Source: Bostrychus sinensis (taxonomy: Eukaryota > Chordata > Actinopteri > Gobiiformes > Eleotridae). Taken from it: a stretch of DNA of 64,000 nt. Every line of letters starts with the position of its first letter. Within the stretch, counting starts at the first letter, position 1. Where the stretch lies: the NCBI GenBank assembly GCA_020698575.1, contig CM036254.1, forward strand, positions 4,252,383 through 4,316,382, in the 5' to 3' direction. The position numbers and the translations under genes are program-made. Shown piece after piece: positions 12,482 to 23,412 of this stretch. The notes beneath the pieces are model-generated. The model saw only the letters and a program-made list of their open reading frames with translations. It did not search any database and was not told the origin of the DNA.

Positions 12482-13418
12482 GACTAAACCAGGTCTAAAC
12501 CAGGTCTAAACCCGGACTAAACCAGGACTAAACCAGGACTAAACCAGGTCTAAATCAGAGCTAAACCAGGTCTAAACCAGGTCTAAACCAGAGCTAAACC
12601 AGGTCTAAACCAGGTCTAAACCCGGACTAAACCAGGACTAAACCAGGTCTAAATCAGAGCTAAACCAGGTCTAAACCCGGACTAAACCAGGTCTAAACCA
12701 GGTCCAAACCAGGTCTAAACCAGGTCTAAACCAGAGCTAAACCAGGTCTAAACCAGGTCTAAACCAGGTCTAAACCAGGTCTAAACCAGGACTAAACCGG
12801 GACTAAAACCAGGACTAAACCAGGTCTAAACAAGGTTCAAACCAGGACTAAACCAAGACTAAACTGGGACTAAAACCAGGACTAAATAAGGTCCAAACCA
12901 GGACTAAACCAAGTCTAAACCAAGTCTAAACCAGGTCTAAACCAGGACTAAACCAGGACTAAACCAGGACTAAACCGGAACTAAAACCAGGACTAAACCA
13001 GGACTAAACCAAGACTAAACCGGGACTAAAACCAGGACTAAATAAGGTCCAAACCAGGACTAAACCAAGTCTAAACCAAGTCTAAACCAGGTCTAAACCA
13101 GGACTAAACCAGGACTAAACCAGGACTAAACCGGAACTAAAACCAGGACTAAACCAGGTCTAAACAAGGTCCAAACCAGGACTAAACTAGGTCTAAACCA
13201 GGACTAAACCAGGACTAAACCGGGACTAAAACCAGGACTAAACCAGGTCTAAACAAGGTCCAAACCAGGTCTAAACAAGGACTAAACCAGGTCTAAACCA
13301 GGACTAAACCAAGACTAAACCGGGACTAAAACCAGGACTAAACCGGGACTAAAACCAGGACTAAATAAGGTCCAAACCAGGTCTAAACCAAGTCTAACCC
13401 AGGTCTAAACCAGGACTC
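12482..13418. repeat. minisatellite array 4 (CTAAACCAGGT)
   Basis: Same family and orientation as array 3, with extra variants (CTAAATCAGAG, CTAAACCGGGA, CTAAATAAGGTCC). Repeated phrases about 105-150 bp apart show block duplication. Confidence 0.95.
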
Positions 13419-14286
13419 AGTATCTAACACAGCCCATAGCCATACAGTCAGTTTTAATTTGTCTGATGGATTATCATTAAAATATAAATTTCAGACCAGA
13501 AACTTATTTTGAAATGATCGTTGCCTGTAAAGTACAAGTTTTAATGGAAGTCAATGAGGCCAAAATTGTGCAAAAAATGTTTTTGTTGTTGTTTGTTTGT
13601 TTGTTTTTTATGACCCAGATTTGCACATTCTCCTTAGACTTTCAGGCATAAAATGTATTTGCTTTTAATTCTGTACTTGTTAAAAACATACATTTCATTT
13701 TGCATGGTGTTTATTAAAAAAAAAAAACAACAACTTGCTATGAACAAAAATGAATGCAACAAAAGTGATGTATATTTGGATGACGTGTGATTCTCATTTA
13801 TTTAAAAGTAAATGCATTTTCTTTACAGTGTATTATTTGGTAATATATCTATTTTGTAAATCAATTAAGCAATAATCCTTAATTTATTACTTTGTTACAG
13901 ACTTATCCGTTATCAATGGCGCCGGTGCTTTTACTTTGAAGGCCATAACTCTGTACTTCCTGTTCTCGCGTGTTCAGTCGGAGCTTGTCTTTTTCCCATT
14001 CAGTTTTTTTCCCTACAACAAAAACAAACTCCGCATTAACTTTCAGGTCACGTGGCACGGCTCCTGGAGGTTTTCAGGTTTTACTCTGAGCTCTCTCCGT
14101 TCACAACAAGAACTAAAAACAATTCTTACTTTTACTTTTTTTACTCTGTGTTTATGACTGATGTTACTTTACCTTTCTGTACTTGTACGGAGTTATATCC
14201 TTACACTGTGTTAGGTCCACAGTACACAGCAGGCTCCACATAAAAACTGAAGCTTTTCTCATCATTAAATCTCTCTCTTTATAAAC
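13419..14286. other. low-copy stretch
   Basis: No gene recognised. The phrase AATGGAAGTCAATG near 13540 has relatives near 38690 and 51155, suggesting fragments of one decayed element. Confidence 0.3.
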
Positions 14287-15176
14287 TATGGCTGTAACGA
14301 TACACATGACCTTTTATCGAATCATATCGTTTTCTAGGAACTGTGTATCGATACACATGAAATATCGATCGATTATATCAAAAATATTGAAATGAGAAAT
14401 TTGGTTGTTAAAATAAAACCAGATATGGCTTTTTGAGTGTAATTTTTGTGTTTTTAATGAAATAAAATGTTATATTACACTTTTCTTTGTTCTCTGTCTG
14501 CTGGACATAATCAACCCCAGTGCTACATTTGAGTAAACTTTTATGATTTTTGGCAAAAAGTCAGCTGTATCAATTACACTGGTCTACAAATGTTTGGACT
14601 CGATCTGCTTCTGAGATAAAAGTGGCTAAATCTCATTTATTTTGATGAACTGAAAAGCAATTGATAACTGTGCTGGTTCGCTAATGTATTCAAGATATTT
14701 AATGATACTGTTTCACATCAAAATCGCCTCTGTTTATACAATAGATTTAGGCATTTTTGCTTAAAAATAATATTTATATTTTGAAAATATTTCATTTCTC
14801 TACATGCATGCATTTTGTCCACTTCCAAGAGAGAGATTTCTGCAAATAAAAACAAAACATTTTATGTTAAAACTCTATCCATATTAAAATGAATGTATTG
14901 AATGTGCAGCTTTCAGATAGAACTGGTTGCTTGTAGACACTGTACCTTCTGATAAACTACTGTTTTTGCCTTATTTTGCATAAATTTCCTATTTTGACCC
15001 AATACTGTTTCTTGGAAACTATAGCAATCTGCACTTCTCACTTACTTTTTCTTTATTAGTGACCTAATCCAAGAAAAATGTCACTACTTTTGTTCCAGAA
15101 GCATTTTGCTGTAGACCATGTGATATAAATATGAAGGTGTTGCGTTTTGTGGCAAAAACGTATCATTACACCTCTA
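14287..15176. mobile_element. hAT element, family 2, interrupted
   Basis: The left end TATGGCTGTAACGATACA and right end TATCATTACACCTCTA resemble the complete relative at 58641-59076. The inner phrase TTTTTGGCAAAAAGTCA matches too. It is interrupted by the TA-flanked element at 14587-15111. No clear 8-bp duplication survives. Confidence 0.65.
14587..15111. mobile_element. Tc1/mariner-type MITE, copy 1
   Basis: This is 525 bp flanked by TA, nearly identical in the same orientation to 17210-17734. The ends are imperfect inverted repeats (GCTTCTGAGATAAAAGTGG and its partner at the right). No frame of note. Confidence 0.7.
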
Positions 15177-16189
15177 ATAAAAAGCGTAGGATATGGATCA
15201 TTTCTTCACATTTTTTACTTAAAGATGCTATGAGCAGTACATACTTTTTACTTTTCCTATAAAATACCCACATGTGTGCCCAGATATGATGTAAACATGT
15301 TTAAACCAAATATTAGTTTTACTTAACAAAAGAACAGCTGCGTTATTAACAATTAACAACATATTTTACATAATGCAAAAGTTGTTTTTGTTTACATTTT
15401 TTGTTTTGGTTCTAAAACTGCACCGTCGAGACCATTGTTTTGATTTAGAACTTTAATGCTGACAAAGTTTATTTTTTTATTTCTTTTATTATTTTTATTT
15501 TATTTTATTTTTTTAGTTTTTTTGTTTTGTTTTGTTTTTGTAGCACTAACATGTTTGAATATTTTAAAGACAGAATTAGCCGACTTTAGGAAAGTACAGT
15601 GCACTTTTTGTAATTGTAATTGTCATGAGCAAAAAGTTGCCAAAATAGCCTAATGTATCATATATGATACAAAACAAATCTCAGAAACAAAATTATATGA
15701 ATTTTTTTTTTTTTTTTTTTTTTTTAGATTTTTCTAGATTTAAATTTTAGAATTTTCTGGCTATTTTTTGATGTGTCAGGCTTTACAGAGTTAATTCTGG
15801 CCCTCATGGGAAAAAGTTTGGACTCCTCTGTTTTACAGCAACAAGAATAAAGAATGATCTCCATCTGTGATGTCTAATGCAGGCTTTAATGAAAGCTGTC
15901 TATGTCTAGTGTGAAAATTTTAATTACCAAACCAAATTATACTTTATATAACTTAGACAGTCTGAGGTTGTCTGTAGATCTGCATCATTTTTCTCAAAAC
16001 CTTAAAAAACATATTCTCAATAATCAACAGAAGTCAAACTAACGCTGTGTTTACCTGTATTCATCATTATTCTCTACTAATAACTTGTATTTGTAAGTAC
16101 TTTTATCAATGGCTAAATGCCTTTTTAAGCTTGGTAACATAATAAGTATTTTAACTACTGAATTAATATTAACTTTTGTATTCTGTAAT
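15177..16189. other. AT-rich low-copy stretch with T-runs
   Basis: T-rich tracts at 15468-15540 and 15700-15725. GTTTGGACTCCTCTG near 15815 resembles a hAT terminus. No gene recognised. Confidence 0.3.
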
Positions 16190-16318
16190 GTTGTATTTCT
16201 TGTGCTCACCTGCCCAGGGACTGCAGACTGGAAAGTAGCTCGTAGCTAAATCATCTCTTTTCTTATGAAATGAATGTATTTGTACATGGTTCCTGACAAA
16301 TAAAAAATAAAATAAAAT
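16190..16318 (+). repeat. LINE 3' end (plus)
   Basis: It contains GGGACTGCAGACTGGAAA and ends in CTGACAAATAAAAAATAAAA. The next feature carries the same 3' end in opposite orientation, so two truncated LINE copies lie tail to tail. Confidence 0.6.
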
Positions 16319-16370
16319 AAACTAAATATATATATAAAAAAATGGACATCCAGGGGGCGCCACTCATGGG

Positions 16371-17045
16371 TCTATTTATTTATTTATTGGTTTATTTTAC
16401 AGGGAAAATGTACATTCATTAACATTTCTGTAAACTGCACCAGAGTTAGCCAAACAGTTATTTTTCATCTGCAGTCCCTAAAACAAAATACAAATACATC
16501 ACATTAGAACAAACATTTCATAAAACTGTAGAGTCTTGTACATAAAATTCATTGAAAGGACATAAATGAACAAGAGCAGTGGAAGGCTGCAGACAGTGGA
16601 GATTATTGAACCAGTTTGTTAAATTAGTTGTGAACGTGTTGTATGTGGCCATTTCCCTAAAGCTCACAGAGACAGAGTTCAGTCATGAGCAGCTCTGACT
16701 GAAAATGACTGAGTGGAACAATGCAGTCACCTCTTGCCGCGATATGAAGCTGTTCTTTTGTTTACAACCTGTCCAAGTGGAGGAGGAGACAGTCCAGTAG
16801 TCATTTTAAACATTAAACACAAACTGGCAAATTTAACCATGTTTTCCCAACTGAAAAGTGTATTTCTGTAAAATTGTGCAATGATGATAACGCAAGGGTT
16901 TTCTGTCCAGTATCTTTATGGTTTGTTTATACAGAGACTCTATTGGTTTTAAAGTAGAGGAGTTTGCAAGGGACCAGGTTAAACAGTGTTTAATGTGACA
17001 ATACCACAGCGAGCGTGAAGACTTTTGCTGCCTTATCAAGCTGAA
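16371..17045 (-). mobile_element. 5'-truncated LINE (minus) with 3' UTR
   Basis: On the minus strand this runs from a reverse-transcriptase-like C-terminal frame (17039-16833) into a 3' UTR containing AGGGACTGCAGATGAAAA and ending in ATAAATAAATAAATA at 16371. The 5' part is missing, the usual result of incomplete reverse transcription. Confidence 0.65.
16833..17039 (-). pseudogene. LINE ORF2 C-terminal remnant
   Basis: This 68-codon frame includes ESLYKQTIKILDRKPLRYHH, which I recognise as the C-terminal part of ORF2 of fish LINEs. No RT catalytic core is present, so it is a dead fragment. Confidence 0.6.
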
Positions 17046-17209
17046 AATTGGTCACACACTCTTTTTATCTGTGTTTTGAATCTTAGTTTGTTGTCAGGAC
17101 AATACCTAGATACCATGTTGGTTTTTGTAAAGATTGTAATGCTCAGTGTTGACCTCTGAGTGGCGCCAGTGTTACAGCAAATAAGCAAAGGTCAATAACA
17201 CAGGCTCTA

Positions 17210-17734
17210 CAAATGTTTGGACTCGATCTGCTTCCGAGCATAAAAGTGGCTAAATCTAATTTATTTTGATGAACTGAAAATCAATTGATAACTGTGCTGT
17301 TAGCTCATGTATTCAAGATATTTAATGATATTGTTTCACATCAAAATCACATCTGTTTATACAATAGATTTAGGCATTTTTGCTTAAAAATAATATTTAT
17401 ATTTTGAAAATATTTAATTTCTCTACATGCATGCATTTTGTCCACTTCCAAGAGAGAGATTTCTGCAAATAAAAACAAAACATTTTATGTTAAAACTCTA
17501 GCCATATTAAAATGAATGTATTGAATGTGCAGCTTTCAGATAGAACTGGTTGCTTGTAGACACTGTACCTTCTGATAAACTACTGTTTTTGCCTTATTTT
17601 GCATAAATTTCCTATTTTGACCCGATACTGTTTCTTGGAAACTATAGCAATCTGCACTTCTCACTTACTTTTTCTTTATTAGTGACCTAATCCAAGAAAA
17701 ATGTCACTACTTTTGTTCCAGAAGCATTTTGCTG
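17210..17734. mobile_element. Tc1/mariner-type MITE, copy 2
   Basis: This is 525 bp, TA-flanked, and differs from 14587-15111 at only a few positions on reading. Both copies have the same orientation 2.6 kb apart. The LINE ends at 16190-17045 lie between them. Confidence 0.7.
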
Positions 17735-18205
17735 TAGAGCAGTGTTGTTCCTCACACTGTGCAGAGAAGAACCTCATGGTAGTCCTCGTGCAAGGTCATG
17801 ACTGCTACTTCTAAGTATTACTCAAGTATCCAAAAATAGCCAACAATTTTAACTAAAACTAACTAAAAGTATTGCGTAAAGTTGACTGTACTTCTACTGC
17901 TACCACGACTACTCACTACTCACTACTACTATAACTGCTACTAATACTATTCCCACTATTTGCTACTTTTACTTCAAAAACTAAACTTCTAACTTGAGTA
18001 AAAGTATCTAGTATCCACCTCATTGCTCCCGTCTGCTTCTCCAAACCTGGGATGTGCAGAGACGAGGGGAAGTTTAAGCACGGTCATTGTTTAGGAAATT
18101 TAAAAATCCCTTTCGGCTGCTGAGCTCTTTCAGAGGTCACCAACACTCTACATTTATCCAGGCATGGGACCAGCACAATTTAAACCAACACAAAAGGCCA
18201 CTTCA
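17735..18205. other. ACT-rich low-copy stretch
   Basis: Imperfect ACT/ACC triplets at about 17895-17955. The phrase CATTTATCCAGG near 18153 matches the repeat at 22480-22760. Confidence 0.35.
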
Positions 18206-18283
18206 TTAAAGTTCCCATATGATGCTTTCTTCAGTGTTTCTGAAATACTTTTGGACACCTTCACTGCAAAACATCAGTATCTA

Positions 18284-18532
18284 CAGTGAAGCCTGAAATT
18301 CTTCATCCCCCTGGCAAATTCTGATTTAAAGTTACTTTCACTTCAACCTGCAAGCTTTGTTTTGTTGTTGTTTTTTTTGACCAGAAATGACTCAGGCTTC
18401 TCCCAAAAGATAATAAGACGATGTACAAGAGGTATCACTGTGGAAAAAAATATTTCTCAGCTTTTATTTACATTTACAATAAACGTTTAAGTCAGAATTT
18501 GCCAGGGGTGTGAATAATTTCAAGCTTCACTG
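18284..18532 (-). mobile_element. Tc1/mariner-type MITE family P, copy 3
   Basis: Flanked by TA. The long inverted ends start CAGTGAAGCCTGAAATT and finish TTTCAAGCTTCACTG. The same family is at 20798 and 21218. Confidence 0.75.
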
Positions 18533-18717
18533 TAGCATTAGTTAAAATGACTAGCATTCAGATTAAAATGGCAAAATTATTTTCCAGTGGGGTACTGGCA
18601 AATAGTTTTGCTTGAAATAAGTAAAAAATAGCTTGAAACAAGACAGAAATAACTTGAAAGAAGTCAAATAATCCAACCGTATTTGTAAATAAGTCATTTT
18701 AACCAATGCTAGATATT
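18533..18717 (-). mobile_element. element Q (short, with its own inverted ends), copy 1
   Basis: The ends GCATTAGTTAAAATGACT and AGTCATTTTAACCAATGC are inverted repeats of each other. It is the reverse complement of 21013-21216. In both places it joins family P at the same TA. Confidence 0.6.
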
Positions 18718-18756
18718 GAGTTTTTAGTGTTTTATAACTTTAAATAACATATATGT

Positions 18757-18947
18757 GGGGCGGCTCTAGCTCACTCGGTAGAGACGCTTGCTCTCTAACC
18801 CGCAGGTTGGCAGTTCAAGCCCTCTGCCGGCATTGTATACTGTTGTTGTGTCCTTGGGCAAGACACTTCACCCACCAATAATGCACCAAATGATAAAACC
18901 ACTTTGAGAGTCTGGAAGAGCGTTGTATAAGACTAATGCATTATTAT
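18757..18947 (+). repeat. tRNA-derived SINE
   Basis: The head GCTCTAGCTCACTCGGTAGAG is a tRNA-like box A, and GGTTGGCAGTTCAAGCC is a box-B-like block. Then comes GTGTCCTTGGGCAAGACAC and a tail ending GCATTATTA. Flanking ATATGTGG and ATCTGTGG may be the target duplication within the TTAA element. Confidence 0.8.
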
Positions 18948-19094
18948 CTGTGGAAAATGTCTTCTTTTGGGGAGCTGTTACTTTGATTTTGCAGCGAACG
19001 CTTGGATTAGGTGTCTGTCGCCCCCTGATGGCAACGGTGGGGGCATTGCAACCTGAACAAACACATTCACCACTTCATCACTTCACCATCAAAC

Positions 19095-19397
19095 AGGTTT
19101 TTAAAGACAGCAATATTGCTCTACCTCTGTGGTAATTTTTGTGTATTTATGCTAAGTTTTTATAAAATAATCATGATATGAAAATAATTTTGACAGAGAA
19201 ATGCACAGGGAACGCTCAGGTCACACTCGGGCGACGTTCTTTCAGTGATCTTTGTGTTTTTGTAGCTAACTTTGTCCGTCTTGTGATTTTCTGATTAACG
19301 TTAGCTTAGCCCACAAGTCTTATTTTGAAAGACGGAAACAAGGAACTGGATGTGAAAATTTGTGAACTGGAAATATCCCAGCCTTAAATTAGAGCCA
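19095..19397 (-). repeat. repeat R, copy 1
   Basis: This is the reverse complement of about 56375-56655, sharing long blocks such as GCTAACTTTGTCCGTCTTG and GAACGCTCAGGTCACACT. At 56 kb the sequence sits inside a larger element with inverted ends, so this is a fragment. Confidence 0.7.
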
Positions 19398-19404
19398 AAA
19401 ATAT

Positions 19405-20006
19405 TTTTTTTTATTTTACAAAATCCGATGTTGAAAGGCAAGTTATAGTAATAATAGAATAGAGAACAACAGGCTGAATAGGTGTGCGCTATGCTAACGT
19501 AACACATTGATGGTTATTCAGTTACATGAAGCATAAACAACGAACTGAATAGGTGTCTCGTATGTTAACGTAATATATTAACAGTTATTCACATAACTAT
19601 AGCATAAAGAACATAATATAACAAGTTCACCAAACTCACCATCTCACTCCTAATCGCTAAATCCTTTAAATTCTTCATCCTCGGTGTCGCTTCTGAACAA
19701 CTCCGCCAACTCCGGAGGTAGACGAAGCGCCGCTTCCTCCTCTGCGTGGCTGTCGTCAGACTCAGCATCAGTTCCATTTCCAATTATTCCGCTCTTTCTC
19801 AGTTGTCTTTATAGCCTAAGTTGTTGTTGGTAATGTTTACATTTTAAATTGTCAGTGGTACAGGTGCAGCAGATGCTGGTACACAAGCCTAGAGCGCCCT
19901 CTAACCAACACCGGAAATATTTTAATATATAAGTCACACCTGAGTATACGTCACACCCCTAGCCAGACGATGGAAAAAAGTGCGACTTATAGTCTGGAAA
20001 ATACGG
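19405..20006 (-). mobile_element. CCGTATTTTCC element, copy A (truncated)
   Basis: The right end ACTTATAGTCTGGAAAATACGG matches the inverted terminus of copies B, C and D. The left terminus is missing where it meets repeat R. It carries the conserved coding remnant at 19650-19808. Confidence 0.8.
19650..19808 (-). pseudogene. acidic transposase C-terminal remnant, copy A
   Basis: The frame reads RQLRKSGIIGNGTDAESDDS, then an EEEAALRLPPELAELF block, and ends SDTEDEEFKGFSD and stop. Such acidic tails end pogo-like transposases, and with TA target sites this suggests Tc1/mariner-pogo ancestry. That is an inference. A Met-initiated 64-codon frame overlapping it is only a shadow. Confidence 0.45.
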
Positions 20007-20077
20007 AAATCCTACTACTTAAGAAATTAGCTCATGTTTTTTTCATAAATGCAGCAGAATGCACCAGGTACATTCAC

Positions 20078-20146
<69 letters not shown>
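20078..20146. repeat. (TG)n microsatellite followed by (AGT)n
   Basis: About 33 TG dinucleotides with one TA interruption, then four AGT triplets to 20157. Confidence 0.98.
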
Positions 20147-20148
<2 letters not shown>

Positions 20149-20157
20149 TAGTAGTAG

Positions 20158-20797
20158 TAATAATAGCACCACTCCACCACTGCCAGTATTTCAGTTTTAC
20201 ACACAGACTCACTCCTCACTGGTCTTTACTAACAGCTGTCTAAACTAACCTTAATGACTCAGACACAGTAATTCCGGTGTTTCCTCAGAACCGTTTCCTG
20301 TTAAATTCCTCCTAATAGATTAAACCCACTCTGTATCAACAGCTGAACTCAAACCATGAGCCATTTCCTCCCACAGGTCCTCATGTGGTCAGCCCCTTCT
20401 CCTCCTCTGATCTAATAAACAGCCTGTGACTATGAGATGATGAGTTATTAAAAGTGGATACTCGAGATCTGTTTGCGATACCAGATGTGTTGTTTATTTT
20501 TACACTTAAACCAGGAAGTGTGAGGCATGAGCTGCAGAGCCTGAGCTGTAACTTCCAGTGAAGTGGTGACAGTTGGGCGTTTGCGCAAGCGTTTAGGAGG
20601 AAACCGGTCTGAGGGTAATACAAAGTCAGCATGTCCTGCAAAACACAGCCACTTTAATAAGGTTTGACTTCCAGCAGATACCGAGGCATGACTAATGAAT
20701 TATGGGAATAGGCAAGAACAGGGCTGAGGGAATGGTTGTTTAGGAAGAGTCAATGAAAGCAAGTTAACTTTAGCCATTAGCTCGTGATGCTAAAGGC
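20158..20797. other. low-copy stretch
   Basis: No gene or repeat boundary recognised. An 86-codon minus-strand frame at 20381-20641 has no recognisable domain. Confidence 0.3.
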
Positions 20798-21012
20798 CAG
20801 TGAAGCCCGAAATTATTCATATCCCTGGCAAATTCTGACTTAAAGTTACTTTTATTCAACCAACATGCCACTTTTTGTTCAAATGTAATAAAATAAATAA
20901 ATAAATAAAATTAAAAAAAAGCTGAGAAATATTTTTTTCCACAGTGATACCTCTTGTACATCGTCTTATTATCTTTTGGGAGAAGCCCGTGTCATGTCCG
21001 GTCAAAAAAACT
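20798..21012 (+). mobile_element. family P MITE, copy 1 (right end lost)
   Basis: It starts CAGTGAAGCCCGAAATTATT and runs to GTCCGGTCAAAAAAA, where element Q begins. The rest of P is missing. Confidence 0.65.
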
Positions 21013-21216
21013 CAATATCTAGCATTGGTTAAAATGACTTGAATTAAGATATTAGATTTATTTACAAATATGGTTGGATTATTTGACTTCTTTCAAGTTA
21101 TTTCTGTCTTGTTTCAAGCTATTTTTTACTTATTTCAAGCAAAACTATTTGCCAGTACCCCACTGGAAAATAATTTAGCCATTTTAATCTGAATGCTAGT
21201 CATTTTAACTAATGCT
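21013..21216 (+). mobile_element. element Q, copy 2
   Basis: It begins CTCAATATCTAGCATTGG and ends TTTTAACTAATGCTA, and matches the reverse complement of 18533-18717. Confidence 0.6.
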
Positions 21217-21217
21217 A

Positions 21218-21459
21218 CAGTGAAGCCTGAAATTATTCACACCCCTGGCAAATTCTGACTTAAAGTTACTTTTATTGTAAATGTAAATAAAAGCTGAGAA
21301 ATATTTTTTTCCACAGTGATACCTCTTAAGTACATCATCTTATTATCTTTTGGGAGAAGCCTGAGTCATTTCCAGTCAAAAGAAAAACAACTTGCTGATT
21401 GAATGAAAGTAACTTAAGTCAGAATTTGCCAGGGGGATGAATAATTTCGGGCTTCACTG
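21218..21459 (+). mobile_element. family P MITE, copy 2 (complete)
   Basis: The TA-flanked ends CAGTGAAGCCTGAAATTATT and TTTCGGGCTTCACTG form near-perfect long inverted repeats. Confidence 0.78.
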
Positions 21460-21483
21460 TAGATAAGTGGTTTACTTGTAGTT

Positions 21484-21790
21484 CACACAATTCAATTCAA
21501 TTCAGATTTATTTGTAAGTCCCAGTATCACAACAAAAGTCACCTCAAAGGCTTCACAAACAGTTGATCAAACATAAACACACAATCAGACTTAACATACA
21601 ATCAACACAAACAATAACTACACTAAACTAAACAGACCCAGGACACTCCTGTCCTTAGACCCTCCTTCTCGGTCAGGAAAAACTCCTAAAAAAAAACCAG
21701 CTGCGGGAAAAAAGAAGAAACCTTATTGAGCCCATATTGAAGGAGAGATCCTCTCCCAGGACGGACAGGAAACATGCGTCAGGAGTTAGT
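21484..21790 (-). repeat. retroelement-like repeat L, copy 1
   Basis: It starts with AATTCAATTCAATTCAG, a tail typical of LINE-like elements read from the minus strand. Then come CACAAACAGTTGATCAAAC and GGAAAAACTCCTAAAAAA, and it ends around CTCTCCCAGGACGG. The same blocks are at 36381-36632. Confidence 0.65.
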
Positions 21791-21959
21791 TCATTAGTTC
21801 ATCTATAGGATCATAGTTCACTCTGTAAGGATTCATCCAGACGAGAGTGGGGTGGGGTTGAGGAAGTCCAGAGGATGCAGCAGGGCCTCATCCAGACAGG
21901 TGAGTGGGGCGAGATAGGTCCGGGAAATCCAGTCAAATCCAACAATATAAAAATGAATC

Positions 21960-22366
21960 TTAAAGCTCCCATATTATGTTTTCTTCAGGCTTTTTGAAAT
22001 ATATTTGGACACCTTCGCATTAGTATTTCATGTTTTATAACTTAAAATATTAATGTTTATGTATGCATGTCTTTTGGGGAGCTGTTACTGTGACTCCGCA
22101 GAGAACGCTTGGATTAGGTGTCTGTCGCCCCCTGCTGGCAACGCTGGGGACTGGACAGAGCACAAACTTGCTATTTAGCGCAACTATTGATGCTAACACA
22201 TAGATTTCTGAGCTGATGCTTCGTAGTGACGGAGGTTTAAGGCTGAAACGATCAGAACGAGTCCGGTGACAATGTATGGGCTTAGAAACGAGCAGGAGCA
22301 CTTCCTGGAGCTGTGAGACCGTGCGTTTTCAGATCTTAAGAAGTGGACAGCCTCAGCATACAGGAT
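21960..22366. mobile_element. piggyBac-type TTAA element, copy 4 (inverted, one end lost)
   Basis: It begins TTAAAGCTCCCATATTATG and passes through GTCTGTCGCCCCCTGCTGG and GAACGAGTCCGGTGA, the reverse of copy 7. The far TTAA end is not visible. Confidence 0.75.
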
Positions 22367-22479
22367 ACAACTTTATAAAATGGTTTAAAGCTCAAAGAAG
22401 AATTTTTTGAGTATTTTAAAAAATCATTAGCCCTAGATCTTAATTCATCTTAACAAAAGTCCTTTTCGACTGCTTCCTT

Positions 22480-22760
22480 TCTTTCAGGGACCCACCCATC
22501 TGCTCTTCACAGGTAATATGGCAGGTTTTTACATCAGATGCCCTTCCTGATGCAAACCTCTCCATTTATCCAGGTTTGGGACAGCACAAAGATGGCCTTG
22601 GCTGAAAATGTTGGCTCCACTCCAGCTCTTAAAAAAGCCAGTCCACTGCACCTGCTGTATGGCACATACACAGGGCAACTACAGCCTGCCTCGCCGTCGT
22701 GGTTTGCTGAGTGTGTCCCCTTGCTCTCCCCCTAATTTCCTATGATAAATCAATCAATAA
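22480..22760. repeat. retroelement fragment
   Basis: CAGATGCCCTTCCTGATGC and CATTTATCCAGGTTTGGGA are phrases common in fish SINE/LINE fragments, and a second piece lies near 18150. The 65-codon frame here is not a gene. Confidence 0.4.
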
Positions 22761-22953
22761 AGCTAAAAAATGGCCAAAAAATATCTTTACAAATCCAGTC
22801 TAATTCTATTTTGCTAAGAAAGTGAATGGGTCTGGCTGAACAGGGTTTGTTACCTATGTTTATTTTGTTTTTTAGCATTATAAAAGCTAGCATTTAATGG
22901 AAAAAAAACATGGGTTTGTTGATTAAATGAGCTTTGGTAGAGTACACAGAAAT

Positions 22954-23404
22954 TAGTGCTGCACAATATGTCATAAAATTATCAGTTATCGCGATATCAG
23001 CAAACACAATATCCGTATCGCAAGAATCTAAATATATCGCAATAACGCTGTGGTCTTCCATCTGACAGAGATTTACACTGAAGAATCATTTTCCACCAGA
23101 GCCTTAAAAGAACATGTGTTGTGACTAAATAAAAATGTTTAAAAAGTCCAGTTTTAGTGGTAATTTAATTAATTTAGTCACAGCTTAGCCTTGTTTTATT
23201 CCTGGTTTAGTCTGTGTTAAGTTTTGATTTTGTCACTGTTTTGACTTGTAAATACAGGAACTTACATTTTTGTGAAATGTAGTGAATTTAACTTACTATG
23301 TTCGAAAAGTGGGCTCTATTTTCAAATATCGCAATAATATCGTTATTGCAATTTTCAATATAGTTATCGAATATCGCATGGTTTCTCCATATCGTGCAGC
23401 CCTA
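22954..23404. mobile_element. hAT non-autonomous element, family 1, copy 2
   Basis: The termini TAGTGCTGCACAATAT and CGTGCAGCCCTA are flanked by a perfect 8-bp duplication, ACAGAAAT (22946-22953 and 23405-23412). The interior is nearly identical to copy 1. Confidence 0.9.
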
Positions 23405-23412
23405 ACAGAAAT

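Larger units (their letters stand above)
18206..19043. mobile_element. piggyBac-type TTAA element, copy 3, with three insertions
   Basis: It starts TTAAAGTTCCCATATGATGC and resumes after insertions with TTTTATAACTT and then TTTGGGGAGCTGTTAC and GTCTGTCGCCCCCTG, as in copy 4. It is interrupted by a Tc1-type MITE (18284), element Q (18533) and a SINE (18757). The distal end is lost. Confidence 0.7.

Noticed and set aside
4578..13418. Interstitial telomere repeats
   Set aside because: The units contain TTTAG and CTAAACC but not the vertebrate TTAGGG tandem, and the period is 11-12.
18757..18830. Functional tRNA gene
   Set aside because: Boxes A and B are present, but the body and tail are those of a SINE and a cloverleaf is not supported.
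19970..20248. Cys/Val-repeat frames around 20.1 kb
   Set aside because: Produced by the TG microsatellite on both strands.
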